NCBI RefSeq assembly: GCF_032716425.1
Contig: NZ_CP090419.1
Coordinates: forward strand, 2,048,001-2,112,000
DNA from: Pseudoalteromonas sp. N1230-9
GTDB taxonomy: Bacteria; Pseudomonadota; Gammaproteobacteria; Enterobacterales; Alteromonadaceae
Direction: 5' to 3'
DNA length: 64,000 nucleotides
Positions 45,867-55,320 of this stretch are shown one piece after another. The notes under the pieces are model-generated. The model was not told the DNA's origin and made no database searches. It saw only the letters and a program-made list of their open reading frames with translations. Position numbers and translations under genes: made by a program. Within the stretch, counting starts at the first letter, position 1. Every line of letters begins with the position of its first letter.

Positions 45867-47576
45867 ATGAAAATTGAAGCTAACGACAAGGATTTAAGGG
45901 ACGTATTTAAACTTGGTTATTTCAAAATACCTCGGTTCCAAAGGCCTTATTCTTGGGAAAAAGATGAAGTTGAAAATTTCTGGGACGATATTACCAAAAA
46001 TACTTCCCCTGAGTATTTTATTGGTTCAATGGTTGTGTACCAAGACAACAAGCCCTATTTTGGTATTGTGGATGGGCAGCAACGTTTAACAACTATAACG
46101 CTTATTCTATCAGCTATAAGAGATGCATTCATAAAGCTAGGAGAGCAAGACCTTGCTCTTGGTGTTCACCAATATGTCGAACAGCCAAACATAGATAATA
46201 TTAATGAGTTTGTCCTACACTCTGAAACTTCTTTCCCTTATTTGCAAAACCACATTCAAAGTTACTCAGAGCAAAAAATTGATCTTGATGTTGGAACCGA
46301 GGAAACAAAGCTTAAAAATGCTTATCAGATAATAACTACCAATCTAGAAAAGTATTCTGGATGCGGTTTTCTTCAATCAGGTCAGTTAGAACTAGTTCCA
46401 TCAGGAAGTTCGCCAATAACAAGACTCAAAACTCTTAGGGATAAAGTGCTATCTCTTAAGTTAGTGTTTATACAACTAGACAATGAAGACGATGCATACC
46501 TTATTTTCGAAACTCTAAACGCAAGAGGTAGAGACCTAAAATCATCTGATCTAGTTAAAAATTTATTATTAAAAACAATAAAAAATACAAATGTTAACAT
46601 AGATACTCCAAAAGAAGCTTGGGTAAACCTTGTTAATAAATTTGACGACATCGGTGAGATTGATGCCGTAGACAACTTTATACTTCACTACTGGATATCT
46701 AAGCATTCATACTGTTCTGAAAAAGAACTTTTTTCAAAAGTTAAAGAGTATGTTCAATGCAAAGATACCGCTCAAAACCTTTTAGCCGACTTTAATTTCT
46801 ATGGTCTGCTGTACTGTAAAATGCTAAACCCTGATTTCTTTACTTGGGATAAAAATAGAGGAACTAAAATAGTTAAATCGAGTTTACTCACTCTTAACCG
46901 ATTTAAAGTAAAACAACAATCATCATTTGTACTAGCTTTGTTAGCTAGTTTTGAGAAATAAATCATAACCTTAAATAACCTGCAAAATGCTTTGCAAAAA
47001 ATAGAACATTTCCACTTTATTTTTAACGCAATAACCTCACAGCGTTCATCTGGGCATATAGTTACGACGTATTCAAAAAATGCAGTGTTGTTATCAAATG
47101 CAAAAGATGCAAATGTTGCAAATAAAGTAATAAAAGAACTTTTAGAATCATTAGCTAAAAAACTACCACATTATGAAGAGTTTGAAGTTAAGTTTATGGA
47201 ACTTATGTTTACTAAGAGCAGATCAAAAGATCGAAATGTTATTAAGTACTGCTTGAGTAGACTTATGCCAGACACTAGTGCATGTCTAGACATAAACTAT
47301 GATTCTCTCACAATTGAACACCTAATTTCTCAAAGCGACAACAACAGAGATATAGAAGAAATTGGGAGTATTGGAAATTTATTGCTTGTTGACCAAATAA
47401 CAAACTCAGAAATTTTAAAAAATAAAGCGATTACAGAAAAACTAAACCACTTAAAGGCAGAGAATTATCCTCTTGAGCAATCTTTTATACCTGAAAGCTT
47501 TTCTGGCACTTCAGAAGATATTGAACAAAGAGCAAAAAATATAGCTCGTCACTTGTTTCAAAAGAGTCAAATTTAG
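45867..47576 (+). pseudogene. GmrSD-like type IV restriction protein (DUF262 + DUF1524), split by an in-frame TAA
   Basis: The first part (45867-46961, 364 residues) is a DUF262 domain: FKIPRFQRPYSWEKDEVENF, the nucleotide-site signature GIVDGQQRLTTITLI and FETLNARGRDLKSSDLVKN. A TAA at 46959-46961 stops it. The same frame resumes immediately and runs to 47576 with FHFIFNAITSQRSSG and a DUF1524 HNH-type nuclease end (TIEHLISQS, GSIGNLLLVDQITNSEILKNKAI). Together they make a normal-length single-chain GmrSD-type enzyme of about 569 residues, which in known cases cuts DNA with modified cytosines using NTP. The histidine of the EHLI motif is kept. One nonsense change is the simplest explanation; readthrough or two cooperating polypeptides (46992 offers a TTG) are alternatives. 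Confidence 0.8.
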
Positions 47577-48117
47577 TTTTTTTGAAGCTTTGCTTGTAGA
47601 CTGCGAGCACTTCTAATTTCCTTAAGTTCCAGCCTACTCTGAGGTTTACCATTACCTCAGAGTAGAATTCACAAATATGTTGAGCGCCTTTGTAATTGCG
47701 AGGCCAATCAAAAAATAGTAAAGAAGCAAAATAACTGCCTAAAGTCATATTACCTATGACACTCAATATTCTCTGACTATTTAATTGAATTAAGCTTAAT
47801 TTATAACTCTCTAAATTTTTATAACTCCTTTTTCAAAAAACCTAGATATGCACCTGCTACATTCAATGTATGGCTTTCAGCACTTACATGCTTGAGAGAA
47901 TCTTTCCATAACTATGGAAAATCAAGCTTAAACTTTTAAGTCAATTCAATTTCAAACTGTAACGATTTTTACCCTATAGCAGCTTATATAGGCTTGATAA
48001 CAAGTAAATAAGTACTAATTGTATGCCCCTCAGGATAAAACCCTACGTCATCTTAATTATGATGAAGGTATAAGAGAAACTTTTTAAATCTATTTTTATA
48101 GAATATTTTTGAGATCT
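47577..48117. other. 541-bp gene-free right end of the island
   Basis: AT-rich with no supported gene. The only clear structure is a 12-bp perfect hairpin CTACTCTGAGGT / ACCTCAGAGTAG (47634-47665, 8-base loop) that begins 57 bases beyond the GmrSD-like stop. It could act as a terminator, though no T-run follows. A 93-codon minus-strand frame here looks non-coding. No integrase remnant was recognised. Confidence 0.5.
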
Positions 48118-48144
48118 TTTAAGAAATGGCGGTGACGGAGAGAT
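48118..48144 (+). repeat. Island boundary repeat, right copy (att-like, inside tRNA-Ser 3' end)
   Basis: 27 bases identical to 44347-44373; 48127-48144 belong to the tRNA-Ser gene, which remains intact on this side. Confidence 0.85.
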
Positions 48145-48214
48145 TCGAACTCTCGATACGTTGCCGTATACACACTTTCCAGGCGTGCTCCTTCAGCCAC
48201 TCGGACACGTCACC
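48127..48214 (-). tRNA. tRNA-Ser (anticodon GGA)
   Basis: 88-base type II tRNA read on the minus strand, starting GGTGACGTGTCCGAGTGGC. Anticodon loop CTGGAAA gives GGA (Ser, codon TCC/TCT). A long variable arm is present, and the T-arm GTTCGAATC and a 3' end CGTCACCGCCA with encoded CCA are visible. Its 3' end is the attachment site of the neighbouring island. Confidence 0.95.
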
Positions 48215-48310
48215 TTATGCACTAAGTATTTAGCGCCGCGTTATAGTATGAAAACAACCCTACAGACGCAAGGGCTTTTTAAAATACTGTGATTAAGCGA
48301 TTAGTAATTA

Positions 48311-48347
48311 AACAAAAAAGGCAAAGTAAATAAAATACCTTGCCTTT
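48311..48347 (-). terminator. Intrinsic terminator of nadA
   Basis: Stem AAAGGCAA / TTGCCTTT (48317-48324 and 48340-48347) with an AT-rich loop, followed on the minus strand by TTTTTTGTTT. Confidence 0.8.
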
Positions 48348-48367
48348 CATATTCACTACACGTGTTA

Positions 48368-49408
48368 TTAACGTTGTAATGATGCAGAGAAGTCCAACAT
48401 ACGGTTAAGCGACTTTAATGCGCCTTCGCGTAAATCCATATCAACAAATACTTCTTTACCCTCTGGGTCTGTCAGTGCTTCTTCAATTGCTTTTAAACCA
48501 TTCATTGCCATCCACGGACAATGTGCACAGCTTTTACATGTTGCGCCTTCACCGGCTGTTGGTGCTTCAAAGAACTCTTTCTCTGGGCATAACTGCTGCA
48601 TTTTGTAGAAAATGCCACGGTCAGTCGCTACGATAAACTTTTTATTGTCCATGGTTTGCGCAGCTTTGATTAGTTGGCTTGTTGAGCCAACCGCATCAGC
48701 AAGGTCAACAATCTCAGCAGGAGACTCTGGGTGAACCAATACAGCCGCATCTGGGTGTAAGGCTTTCATATCCTTAAGTGCTTTGGTTTTAAACTCATCA
48801 TGAACGATACAGGCGCCATTCCACATGATCATATCGGCACCTGTGTTCTTTTGAATGTAAGAACCTAGGTGTTTATCAGGGCCCCAAATGATTTTTTCGC
48901 CTTGCTCATCAAGGTGCTCAACAATTTCAAGAGCACATGATGAGGTAACAATCCAATCGGCACGCGCTTTAACTGCTGTTGACGTATTCGCGTATACAAC
49001 AACTTTACGATCGGGGTGCTGATCACAAAACGCTGAGAACTCATCAATTGGGCAGCCTACGTCTAACGAACAGGTTGCAGCCAATGTAGGCATCACTACT
49101 GTTTTATTGGGCGTTAGGATTTTAGCCGTTTCACCCATGAAACGAACACCTGCCACCACAATAACATCAGCGTCATGCTTTGCACCAAAACGTGCCATCT
49201 CTAATGAGTCAGCAACACAACCACCGGTTTCTTCAGCAAGCGCTTGAATTTCAGGATCAGTGTAATAATGGGCAACAAGAACGGCGTTCTTATCTTTTAA
49301 TAATTGTTTGATACGTGCCTTATACTCAGCTTGCTCGTCTTTTGATAACGGCGCAGGCTTTGGAGGGAAGATATAATCTTCAGGCATAATTTGTTCAGCT
49401 AGACTCAT
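48368..49408 (-). CDS. nadA: Quinolinate synthase NadA
   Basis: 346-residue [4Fe-4S] enzyme that condenses iminoaspartate with dihydroxyacetone phosphate to quinolinate in NAD synthesis. Conserved elements: [35 protein letters not shown] (cluster Cys), [37 protein letters not shown] and the C-terminal [14 protein letters not shown] (cluster Cys). The preferred ATG is 49408; the ORF-extending start nine codons upstream lacks support. It lies next to the tRNA-Lys array beyond pal-cpoB, the same order as in E. coli. Confidence 0.96.
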   Translation of the reverse strand: MSLAEQIMPEDYIFPPKPAPLSKDEQAEYKARIKQLLKDKNAVLVAHYYTDPEIQALAEETGGCVADSLEMARFGAKHDADVIVVAGVRFMGETAKILTPNKTVVMPTLAATCSLDVGCPIDEFSAFCDQHPDRKVVVYANTSTAVKARADWIVTSSCALEIVEHLDEQGEKIIWGPDKHLGSYIQKNTGADMIMWNGACIVHDEFKTKALKDMKALHPDAAVLVHPESPAEIVDLADAVGSTSQLIKAAQTMDNKKFIVATDRGIFYKMQQLCPEKEFFEAPTAGEGATCKSCAHCPWMAMNGLKAIEEALTDPEGKEVFVDMDLREGALKSLNRMLDFSASLQR

Positions 49409-49537
49409 TTCTCGACCACTTAGTCCACAGTGCATTCATGGCGCGAATTATACGAGAATCTTACGCTAAAGAACAGTATTGCTGTAAGCTGTTAAGATAA
49501 ATAAAGGATAACTTAGATAGAAAAGATAAATAAAGAA

Positions 49538-49613
49538 TGGTGGGTCATGATGGACTTGAACCATCGACCAATGGATTAAAAGTCCACTGCTCTACCAACT
49601 GAGCTAATGACCC
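49538..49613 (-). tRNA. tRNA-Lys (TTT), copy 1 of 7 (last transcribed)
   Basis: 76-base tRNA on the minus strand: GGGTCATTAGCTCAGTTGG start, anticodon loop CTTTTAA (TTT), T-arm GGTTCAAGTCC, encoded CCA. Most distal from the array promoter. Confidence 0.97.
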
Positions 49614-49662
49614 GCTCTGGATATTAAGATGCGTAAATCCGCCGATATAACCATTCAAAGAA

Positions 49663-49738
49663 TGGTGGGTCATGATGGACTTGAACCATCGACCAATGGA
49701 TTAAAAGTCCACTGCTCTACCAACTGAGCTAATGACCC
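49663..49738 (-). tRNA. tRNA-Lys (TTT), copy 2 of 7
   Basis: Identical to copy 1 in all 76 bases. Repeat period to copy 1 is 125 bases, with near-identical spacer. Confidence 0.97.
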
Positions 49739-49788
49739 GCTCTGGATATTAAGATGCGTCAATCCGCCGATATAACCATTCAAGAGAA

Positions 49789-49864
49789 TGGTGGGTCATG
49801 ATGGACTTGAACCATCGACCAATGGATTAAAAGTCCACTGCTCTACCAACTGAGCTAATGACCC
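49789..49864 (-). tRNA. tRNA-Lys (TTT), copy 3 of 7
   Basis: Identical tRNA sequence; 126 bases from copy 2. Confidence 0.97.
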
Positions 49865-49917
49865 GCTCTGGTGCTTGTTAAGCTGCGTAAATCCGCCGAT
49901 ATAACCATTCAAAAGAA

Positions 49918-49993
49918 TGGTGGGTCATGATGGACTTGAACCATCGACCAATGGATTAAAAGTCCACTGCTCTACCAACTGAGCTAATGACCC
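49918..49993 (-). tRNA. tRNA-Lys (TTT), copy 4 of 7
   Basis: Identical tRNA sequence; 129 bases from copy 3. The spacer switches to a GTGCTTGTTAAGCTGCG variant shared with copies 5 and 6. Confidence 0.97.
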
Positions 49994-50046
49994 GCTCTGG
50001 TGCTTGTTAAGCTGCGTAAATCCGCCGATATAACCATTCAAAAGAA

Positions 50047-50122
50047 TGGTGGGTCATGATGGACTTGAACCATCGACCAATGGATTAAAAGTCCACTGCT
50101 CTACCAACTGAGCTAATGACCC
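50047..50122 (-). tRNA. tRNA-Lys (TTT), copy 5 of 7
   Basis: Identical tRNA sequence; 129 bases from copy 4, spacer the same as that of copy 4. Confidence 0.97.
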
Positions 50123-50175
50123 GCTCTGGTGCTTGTTAAGCTGCGTAAATCCGCCGATATAACCATTCAAAAGAA

Positions 50176-50251
50176 TGGTGGGTCATGATGGACTTGAACC
50201 ATCGACCAATGGATTAAAAGTCCACTGCTCTACCAACTGAGCTAATGACCC
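50176..50251 (-). tRNA. tRNA-Lys (TTT), copy 6 of 7
   Basis: Identical tRNA sequence; 129 bases from copy 5. Confidence 0.97.
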
Positions 50252-50312
50252 GCTCTGCTGCTTTATAAAAGCAATACGTAAATCCGCCGATTAAAGATTA
50301 CCATTTAAAAAA

Positions 50313-50388
50313 TGGTGGGTCATGATGGACTTGAACCATCGACCAATGGATTAAAAGTCCACTGCTCTACCAACTGAGCTAATGACCC
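50313..50388 (-). tRNA. tRNA-Lys (TTT), copy 7 of 7 (first transcribed)
   Basis: Identical tRNA sequence; 137 bases from copy 6 with a diverged spacer. It lies 54 bases downstream of the array promoter. Confidence 0.97.
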
Positions 50389-50441
50389 GCTCTTTTTGCC
50401 GCACTTTGACTGTTGTTACCAATCGCCTGCTGCGGGCGCTT

Positions 50442-50469
50442 ATAATACTTATTTAAATGCTGAGTGCAA
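50442..50469 (-). promoter_or_regulatory. Promoter of the tRNA-Lys array (stringent type)
   Basis: Minus strand: -35 TTGCAC (50464-50469), 16-bp spacer, -10 TATTAT (50442-50447), followed by a GC-rich discriminator AAGCGCCCGC. A short spacer and a GC discriminator are typical of growth-rate and ppGpp-controlled stable RNA promoters. It also separates cpoB from the tRNA genes. Confidence 0.7.
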
Positions 50470-50556
50470 CAGAAAATATCTCTTTTTTTAAGTTTTCATG
50501 TCTAGTTGCCTAATTTTAGACCGCTTATATCAAAAAGCAGTCTAATCAGGTCAAAT

Positions 50557-51306
50557 CTACATTTGCGACAAACGTTCTGTGGCTAATTTTGCAGCAGTCG
50601 TACTTGGGTACTGGTTAATTAAATCATTAAAGGTTTTTAGTGCTTGTTCAGCTAAACCTTGATCTGCTAACAGATTTCCTAATTTTAACATTGCATCAGG
50701 ACGCTTGTTAGAATTTGGGTATTCATTGACAACCACTTTAAAGTGCTCAGTTGCACCTGTTGGGTTATTTTGAATAGTTAAAAGCTGACCTAACCAGTAG
50801 TGTGCGTTTGAAGCATAGACTGAATTAGGGTATGTCGTTAAGAAGTTTTGAAATTCAGGGATCGCTTGTTCATAACGCTTATCTTTCATTATTAGCGCTA
50901 CAGCACGCTCATAAGCTTCGTTTTCAGATAAATCTGAACTGATTGCTTGAGAAGCATTAACATCAGTAGATGGAGCTTGAGTCACAGCCGGTTGAGAGTA
51001 TGCCTGACTGACACGGTTTTCAATTTCCTGATACAACTCACGCTGACGCTGTAAAACTTTCTCGAGCTTATAGCTTTGCTCTTCTGTAATACCACGTACC
51101 TGACTTACTTCGTCTTGCAAAATATTAAGCTGTTGTTGAAGTTCAGCTTGTAATAAATTGCGAGACTTCATCATATTCTCTAATGCAGATAAACGTTTCT
51201 CTATACTCGATTGCGAGCTTGCAGCTTCTGAAACAGGAGCGGGAGCAGCCCATAACTGAGTGCTCCCGCTTAAGATCATTGCTGCCAAAATAATTTTCGG
51301 CTTCAT
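50557..51306 (-). CDS. cpoB: Cell division coordinator CpoB (YbgF)
   Basis: 249-residue periplasmic protein: signal peptide (cleavage near LWA-AP), N-terminal trimerising coiled coil (about 35-100, SSIEKRLSALENMMKSRNLL and onward) and three C-terminal TPR units (YEQAIPEFQNFLTTYPNSVY, ATEHFKVVVNEYPNSNKRPD, ALKTFNDLINQYPSTTAAK). CpoB links Tol-Pal constriction to PBP1B activity during division. It follows pal by 12 bases and ends the tol operon. Confidence 0.95.
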   Translation of the reverse strand: MKPKIILAAMILSGSTQLWAAPAPVSEAASSQSSIEKRLSALENMMKSRNLLQAELQQQLNILQDEVSQVRGITEEQSYKLEKVLQRQRELYQEIENRVSQAYSQPAVTQAPSTDVNASQAISSDLSENEAYERAVALIMKDKRYEQAIPEFQNFLTTYPNSVYASNAHYWLGQLLTIQNNPTGATEHFKVVVNEYPNSNKRPDAMLKLGNLLADQGLAEQALKTFNDLINQYPSTTAAKLATERLSQM

Positions 51307-51318
51307 AATGTCTCTTTC

Positions 51319-51861
51319 TTAGTAAACTAATACTGCACGACGGTTCTTAGCGAACGCTTCTTCAGTGCGAGATTTAACCATAGGCTTCTCTTCACCGTAG
51401 CTCACTACCGACATTTGGCTAGCAGATACACCTAGGCTTTGTAGGTATTTTTCAACTGCTTGGCCACGGTGCTCACCTAGAGCAATATTATATTCTGGTG
51501 TACCACGCTCATCCGCGTGACCTTCGATTAATACTTTAACAGAAGGGTTTTGTACTAAGAATTCAGCGTGTGCTTGTAAAAGCTCAGCGTATTTGCTTTG
51601 GATTTTTGCGTTATCAAAACCAAAGTAAATGATTTGCTCTTGACGTAAAGCTTCATACTTCTCACGAAGTGCTTCTTCAGCTTGTTGCTCAGGAGTAAGC
51701 GTTGCAACTTCAACTGTATCATTGTTGGTTGTTTGCTCAACCGCACCTTGGTTAGATTGGTTTGCAGCACCTTCGTCAAGATCAGAAGAAGAGCTACACG
51801 CTGCTAATGTCATCACTGGCACAGCAATTAGCAGGCCTTTTAGTGTTTTATTAAGTTGCAT
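51319..51861 (-). CDS. pal: Peptidoglycan-associated lipoprotein Pal
   Basis: 180-residue outer-membrane lipoprotein: lipobox LAACS, an Asn/Gln-rich linker, and a C-terminal OmpA-like peptidoglycan-binding domain (IIYFGFDNAKIQSKYAELLQ, EGHADERGTPEYNIALGEHRG, NRRAVLVY). It anchors the outer membrane to peptidoglycan and binds TolB. Between tolB and cpoB as usual. Confidence 0.97.
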   Translation of the reverse strand: MQLNKTLKGLLIAVPVMTLAACSSSSDLDEGAANQSNQGAVEQTTNNDTVEVATLTPEQQAEEALREKYEALRQEQIIYFGFDNAKIQSKYAELLQAHAEFLVQNPSVKVLIEGHADERGTPEYNIALGEHRGQAVEKYLQSLGVSASQMSVVSYGEEKPMVKSRTEEAFAKNRRAVLVY

Positions 51862-51895
51862 TGAATTGATTCCTATATTGAGTAAACCAGTAAAA

Positions 51896-53254
51896 TTACT
51901 GTAAGTAAGGCGACCAAGCTGGTGCCTTCACTTGTCCGTCAAGCACAGGTAAACGTGCCTTAAAGCGACCATCCATAGAGACTAAAGCCAGAACCTGCTT
52001 ATTGTTATGTAGCGTACTATAAATAATCATCGAGCCGTTTGGTGCGATACTCGGTGATTCATCCAGACGTGTTCTTGTTAGTACCTGGAACGCACCTGTA
52101 GCTAGCTCTTTCTTAGCAAGATGGTATTGTCCATTAGTACGATTTACCATCACCAGTTCTTTTCCGTCAGGTGAAATCGAACCTGCTAAATTCATATCAC
52201 CATCAAACGTCATTCGTTTAGCCCTGCCTGTTTTTAAATTTAACTTATAAATCTGAGCATTACCACCCCTTTCAGACGTAAAGACAATATCTTGTCCATT
52301 TGGGAACCAAGATGGCTCAGTATCTATACTACGATGGTTTGTTAAACGTCTTTCTTGGCGAGTTGCTAAGTCAAGTAAATAGACTTCTGTGGCACCTGTG
52401 CGGTCTTTAGAAAGCACTAATAATAGCTTTTTACCGTCAGGCGAAAATTGAGGTGCACCGTTAATACCTTGGTGGCTTGTAACTAACTCTCGCTTACCTG
52501 AATATAAGTCTTGAATATAAATTTGGCTTTGGCGGTTTTCAAATGTTACATAAGCAAGCTTAGTTCCATCTGGTGACCATGCTGGCGACATTAATGGTTC
52601 TTTAGAACGTAGTAATACTTGTTCATTAAAACCGTCGTAGTCTGCAACAACTAATTGATATGGTTTTGCATCATCCTCGCGAACGATAACATAGGCAATT
52701 TTAGTTAAAAACGCACCTTTTTCGCCTGTGAGTGCTTCATAAACGACATCACTGATACGATGTGCATAACGGCGAAAACCACTTTCAGAAATAACACTCT
52801 CACGGGCATCTAAAACATGATCTTGGCTTTGCATTAACTTGCCGTTAGCCATCATTTTTGTTTGACCGCCAGTAATTTGGCCGCGAATTACATCAATTAA
52901 TTCATACTTTACTAAGTAACGTCCACCCGGTTGCTGCTCTACTTGACCAACCAGTACGGCTTCAACGCCTTTATTTACCCATGCGCCATAATCTACATCA
53001 GCATCTTTACCAGGTAACTGTGGCATGGTTGATACATCAATAGGTTTAAATTTGCCGCTGCGCATTAAATCCGCAGAAATAACAGCGCTTAATTTTTCAG
53101 GGATAGGACCTACACCTTGATATTTGAATGGTACGACTGCAATTGGACGCGCGCCGTCAATACCTTCAGTAATCACTATTTCAAGTGCAGCACTGGCAAT
53201 GCCATGAAAGCCCAGTAATACAATAAAACATACAGTTTTTATCTGGTTAAACAT
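51896..53254 (-). CDS. tolB: Tol-Pal system protein TolB
   Basis: 452-residue periplasmic protein: signal peptide, N-terminal domain with [17 protein letters not shown], and a six-bladed beta-propeller of WD40-like repeats ([56 protein letters not shown]). It cycles between Pal and TolA during outer-membrane constriction. Ten bases after tolA. Confidence 0.97.
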   Translation of the reverse strand: MFNQIKTVCFIVLLGFHGIASAALEIVITEGIDGARPIAVVPFKYQGVGPIPEKLSAVISADLMRSGKFKPIDVSTMPQLPGKDADVDYGAWVNKGVEAVLVGQVEQQPGGRYLVKYELIDVIRGQITGGQTKMMANGKLMQSQDHVLDARESVISESGFRRYAHRISDVVYEALTGEKGAFLTKIAYVIVREDDAKPYQLVVADYDGFNEQVLLRSKEPLMSPAWSPDGTKLAYVTFENRQSQIYIQDLYSGKRELVTSHQGINGAPQFSPDGKKLLLVLSKDRTGATEVYLLDLATRQERRLTNHRSIDTEPSWFPNGQDIVFTSERGGNAQIYKLNLKTGRAKRMTFDGDMNLAGSISPDGKELVMVNRTNGQYHLAKKELATGAFQVLTRTRLDESPSIAPNGSMIIYSTLHNNKQVLALVSMDGRFKARLPVLDGQVKAPAWSPYLQ

Positions 53255-53263
53255 ATCATTCCT

Positions 53264-54202
53264 TTAGAATTCAGGCTTAATTGTTAAGTTAATATTTTTC
53301 AGTTGCTCAAACACATCTTTATCTGGTGAAACTGGTAATGTATCAGCCATACGTACAGCACGTAACGCGGCCTCACATACCAACTTATCGCCACCAAGAG
53401 ACGTAACTTGTGTTACAAGCCCATTAAAGCCAAGTCGAATATTAACGCGACATTGCTTATTCTTCATCTTTTCATCGATAAGTAAAGTTTGCTGAATACG
53501 CGCCATAATCAACGCTTTGTATTTATCAACTTCACTAACAACTTGTTGCTGACGAATTTTATTTCGTGCAGCTTGCTCTGCGGCTAACTGCTCTTGAAGC
53601 ATTTGCTCTTGCAGTGCTTGCTGACGTTTACGCTCGGCTTCAGCTTCTTTACGTTTACGCTCAGCTTCTGCTTCTGCCGCTTTACGTTTACGCTCTTCTT
53701 CCGCTTTTTTCAGCGCTTCTTCTTCAGCTTTACGCTTGTCTGCAGCTGCTTTTGCTGCGGCTTCGGCTTCTTGCTTTTGCTTTTCAGCTTGCTTAGCTTT
53801 CGCTCGCTCTTTTTCTTGAATTTCGCGCGCTTTTTTAGCTTGTGCTTCGGCCTCTGCTTTTTCCTTTTCTTTCGCACGGCGTTGCTGTTCTAGCTTTTTA
53901 AGACGACGGTCTTCAGCCTCTCGTTGTTTTCGAGCATCATTAGCACGACGCTCAAGATCGCGAAGTCGTTTTGCTTCCGCTTGCTTTTTGGCTTCTTCTT
54001 GCTTTTTAAGCTCGGCAATCTTTTGTTCAACCTTTTGTTGATCAACAGTCACCGCCGACACTGCTTTTTCTGGTTCAGGCAAAGCTGTGTTCAGTGTCAC
54101 TTCCATCACCTTAGGTGCTGGCATGTGGAAATTAGCTGACGCAACTAAAAAAACGATAATAGCAAGGTGCAAAAGAAGTGATTTAATTACTGATGCACGC
54201 AT
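53264..54202 (-). CDS. tolA: Tol-Pal system protein TolA
   Basis: 312-residue inner-membrane protein that spans the periplasm: N-terminal helix (VIKSLLLHLAIIVFLVASA), a long Lys/Ala/Glu-rich helical domain II (about 50-215, seen as an AEAEAQAKKAREIQEKERAK-like repeat), and a C-terminal domain III (about 225-312) with CRVNIRLGFNGLVTQV. It couples the TolQ-TolR motor to Pal/TolB and is a common phage and colicin entry route. The ATG at 54202 (GAGGGTTAGT upstream) is preferred to a TTG four codons earlier. One base separates it from the tolR stop. Confidence 0.95.
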   Translation of the reverse strand: MRASVIKSLLLHLAIIVFLVASANFHMPAPKVMEVTLNTALPEPEKAVSAVTVDQQKVEQKIAELKKQEEAKKQAEAKRLRDLERRANDARKQREAEDRRLKKLEQQRRAKEKEKAEAEAQAKKAREIQEKERAKAKQAEKQKQEAEAAAKAAADKRKAEEEALKKAEEERKRKAAEAEAERKRKEAEAERKRQQALQEQMLQEQLAAEQAARNKIRQQQVVSEVDKYKALIMARIQQTLLIDEKMKNKQCRVNIRLGFNGLVTQVTSLGGDKLVCEAALRAVRMADTLPVSPDKDVFEQLKNINLTIKPEF

Positions 54203-54203
54203 A

Positions 54204-54629
54204 CTAACCCTCAAACGATTCAGTCATTAAACCCACTGACGGCACACCGGCGTTTTTCAAAAAGTCCATAAGCAGCAATACTTCTTGGTAAGAAACACGG
54301 CCTGAACCTTTTATCATCACTGGCGTATCAGGATTTTTTTGCAGTTGTAATTTAATTACTGCTGCAACATCCAACGCTTCCATAGGAGCTTCTGGATCTG
54401 TGCCGATACTTACATAATACTTACCTTCAGCGTCAATTGACGCAATGATAGGCGGAGTGTCTTTTGTATCAACAAGATCAGACTCTTCCATTTTCGGCAA
54501 ATCAACTTTCACGCCATGAGTAATAAGCGGCGCAGTTGCCATGAATATAATAAGCAGTACTAACATCACGTCAATGTAAGGTACTACGTTTATCTCACCT
54601 ACTGGGCGACGTTTTTTACGCTGATACAT
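54204..54629 (-). CDS. tolR: Tol-Pal system protein TolR
   Basis: 141-residue ExbD/TolR-family protein: short cytoplasmic N terminus ([22 protein letters not shown]) containing the motor's essential Asp in the helix ([13 protein letters not shown]), then a periplasmic domain ([11 protein letters not shown] onward). It works with TolQ as proton channel. The start overlaps tolQ by 14 bases. Confidence 0.96.
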   Translation of the reverse strand: MYQRKKRRPVGEINVVPYIDVMLVLLIIFMATAPLITHGVKVDLPKMEESDLVDTKDTPPIIASIDAEGKYYVSIGTDPEAPMEALDVAAVIKLQLQKNPDTPVMIKGSGRVSYQEVLLLMDFLKNAGVPSVGLMTESFEG

Positions 54630-55320
54630 TCGCTTTAGCCTCTATTTGCGCAGCTGCTTGGCGGTGTAAAATATTGGCAAACTCTTCCATGAAGTTAATG
54701 TAATTACCCTCAAGCTTTTCAACTTTATTTGCAAAACGGTTATAAGCGATAACCGCTGGGATTGCCGCAAATAAACCCATTGCCGTTGCAATCAGTGCTT
54801 CTGCGATACCAGGTGCAACCATTTGTAACGTAGCTTGCTTAACTTCGCCTAATGCAATAAATGCATTCATAATACCCCATACAGTACCAAACAGACCAAT
54901 GTATGGACTAATAGAACCCACCGTTGCTAAAAACGATAGGCTTGATTCTAATTTTTCTATTTCACGAGATAAAGCGACACGCATAGAACGATGCGTACCT
55001 TCCATAACGATGCCAGCACTTTGGAATGTTGTTTTTTTATGGCGTGCAAATTCTTTAAAGCCAGCAACAAATAATGATTCAACGCCGGTTGTGCCGCCTG
55101 GTCTTGCTGAAACTTCGTTATATAGTTTACTTAAGTCAACGCCAGACCAAAATTTTTGCTCAAAACGCTTAGCACCATTTTGTGCATCAGAAATCGCTTT
55201 TTTACGTTGAAAAATAATTGCCCATGACATGACCGACATACCGACTAATGCCAACATAACTAATTGGACAAGTACACTGGCTTCTAGAATAAGATCTAAA
55301 AAATTAAGCCCTGATCCCAC
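54616..55320 (-). CDS. tolQ: Tol-Pal system protein TolQ
   Basis: 234-residue MotA/TolQ/ExbB family protein with three transmembrane helices (about 15-35, 135-155, 170-190; [22 protein letters not shown] is the family signature). Translation starts at GTG (55320) with AGGAG six bases upstream; no in-frame ATG gives a full first helix. The ybgC thioesterase gene that precedes tolQ in E. coli is absent here. Upstream are several dyads (see 55379-55436). Confidence 0.95.
   Translation of the reverse strand: MGSGLNFLDLILEASVLVQLVMLALVGMSVMSWAIIFQRKKAISDAQNGAKRFEQKFWSGVDLSKLYNEVSARPGGTTGVESLFVAGFKEFARHKKTTFQSAGIVMEGTHRSMRVALSREIEKLESSLSFLATVGSISPYIGLFGTVWGIMNAFIALGEVKQATLQMVAPGIAEALIATAMGLFAAIPAVIAYNRFANKVEKLEGNYINFMEEFANILHRQAAAQIEAKANVSA

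Larger units (their letters stand above)
44347..48144. mobile_element. tRNA-Ser-associated genomic island, about 3.7 kb, without integrase
   Basis: A perfect 27-bp direct repeat bounds the segment (44347-44373 and 48118-48144). The right copy covers the last 18 bases of tRNA-Ser(GGA) plus nine bases beyond it, the usual attB position for tyrosine recombinases. The interior is clearly more AT-rich than the flanks and holds a coiled-coil membrane protein gene and a DUF262/DUF1524 restriction-type gene broken by a stop codon. No integrase or excisionase is visible, so the element is either a deletion relic or moved by an enzyme encoded elsewhere. Joining the two repeats would restore CMD-like gene, tRNA-Ser and nadA as neighbours. 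Confidence 0.8.

Noticed and set aside
47485..47766. 93-codon minus-strand frame overlapping the 3' end of the GmrSD-like gene
   Set aside because: It overlaps a real domain, crosses a hairpin, and has no recognisable motif or ribosome site; I looked for integrase residues and saw none.
49538..50388. Regular repeats with period 125-137 bp, superficially CRISPR-like
   Set aside because: The repeat unit is a complete tRNA-Lys gene and the spacers are near-identical to each other, not unique.
53550..54060. Repetitive Lys/Ala/Glu-coding stretch as a DNA repeat or foreign insert
   Set aside because: It is the normal helical domain II of TolA, and the plus-strand frames rich in Leu and Phe there are its shadows.
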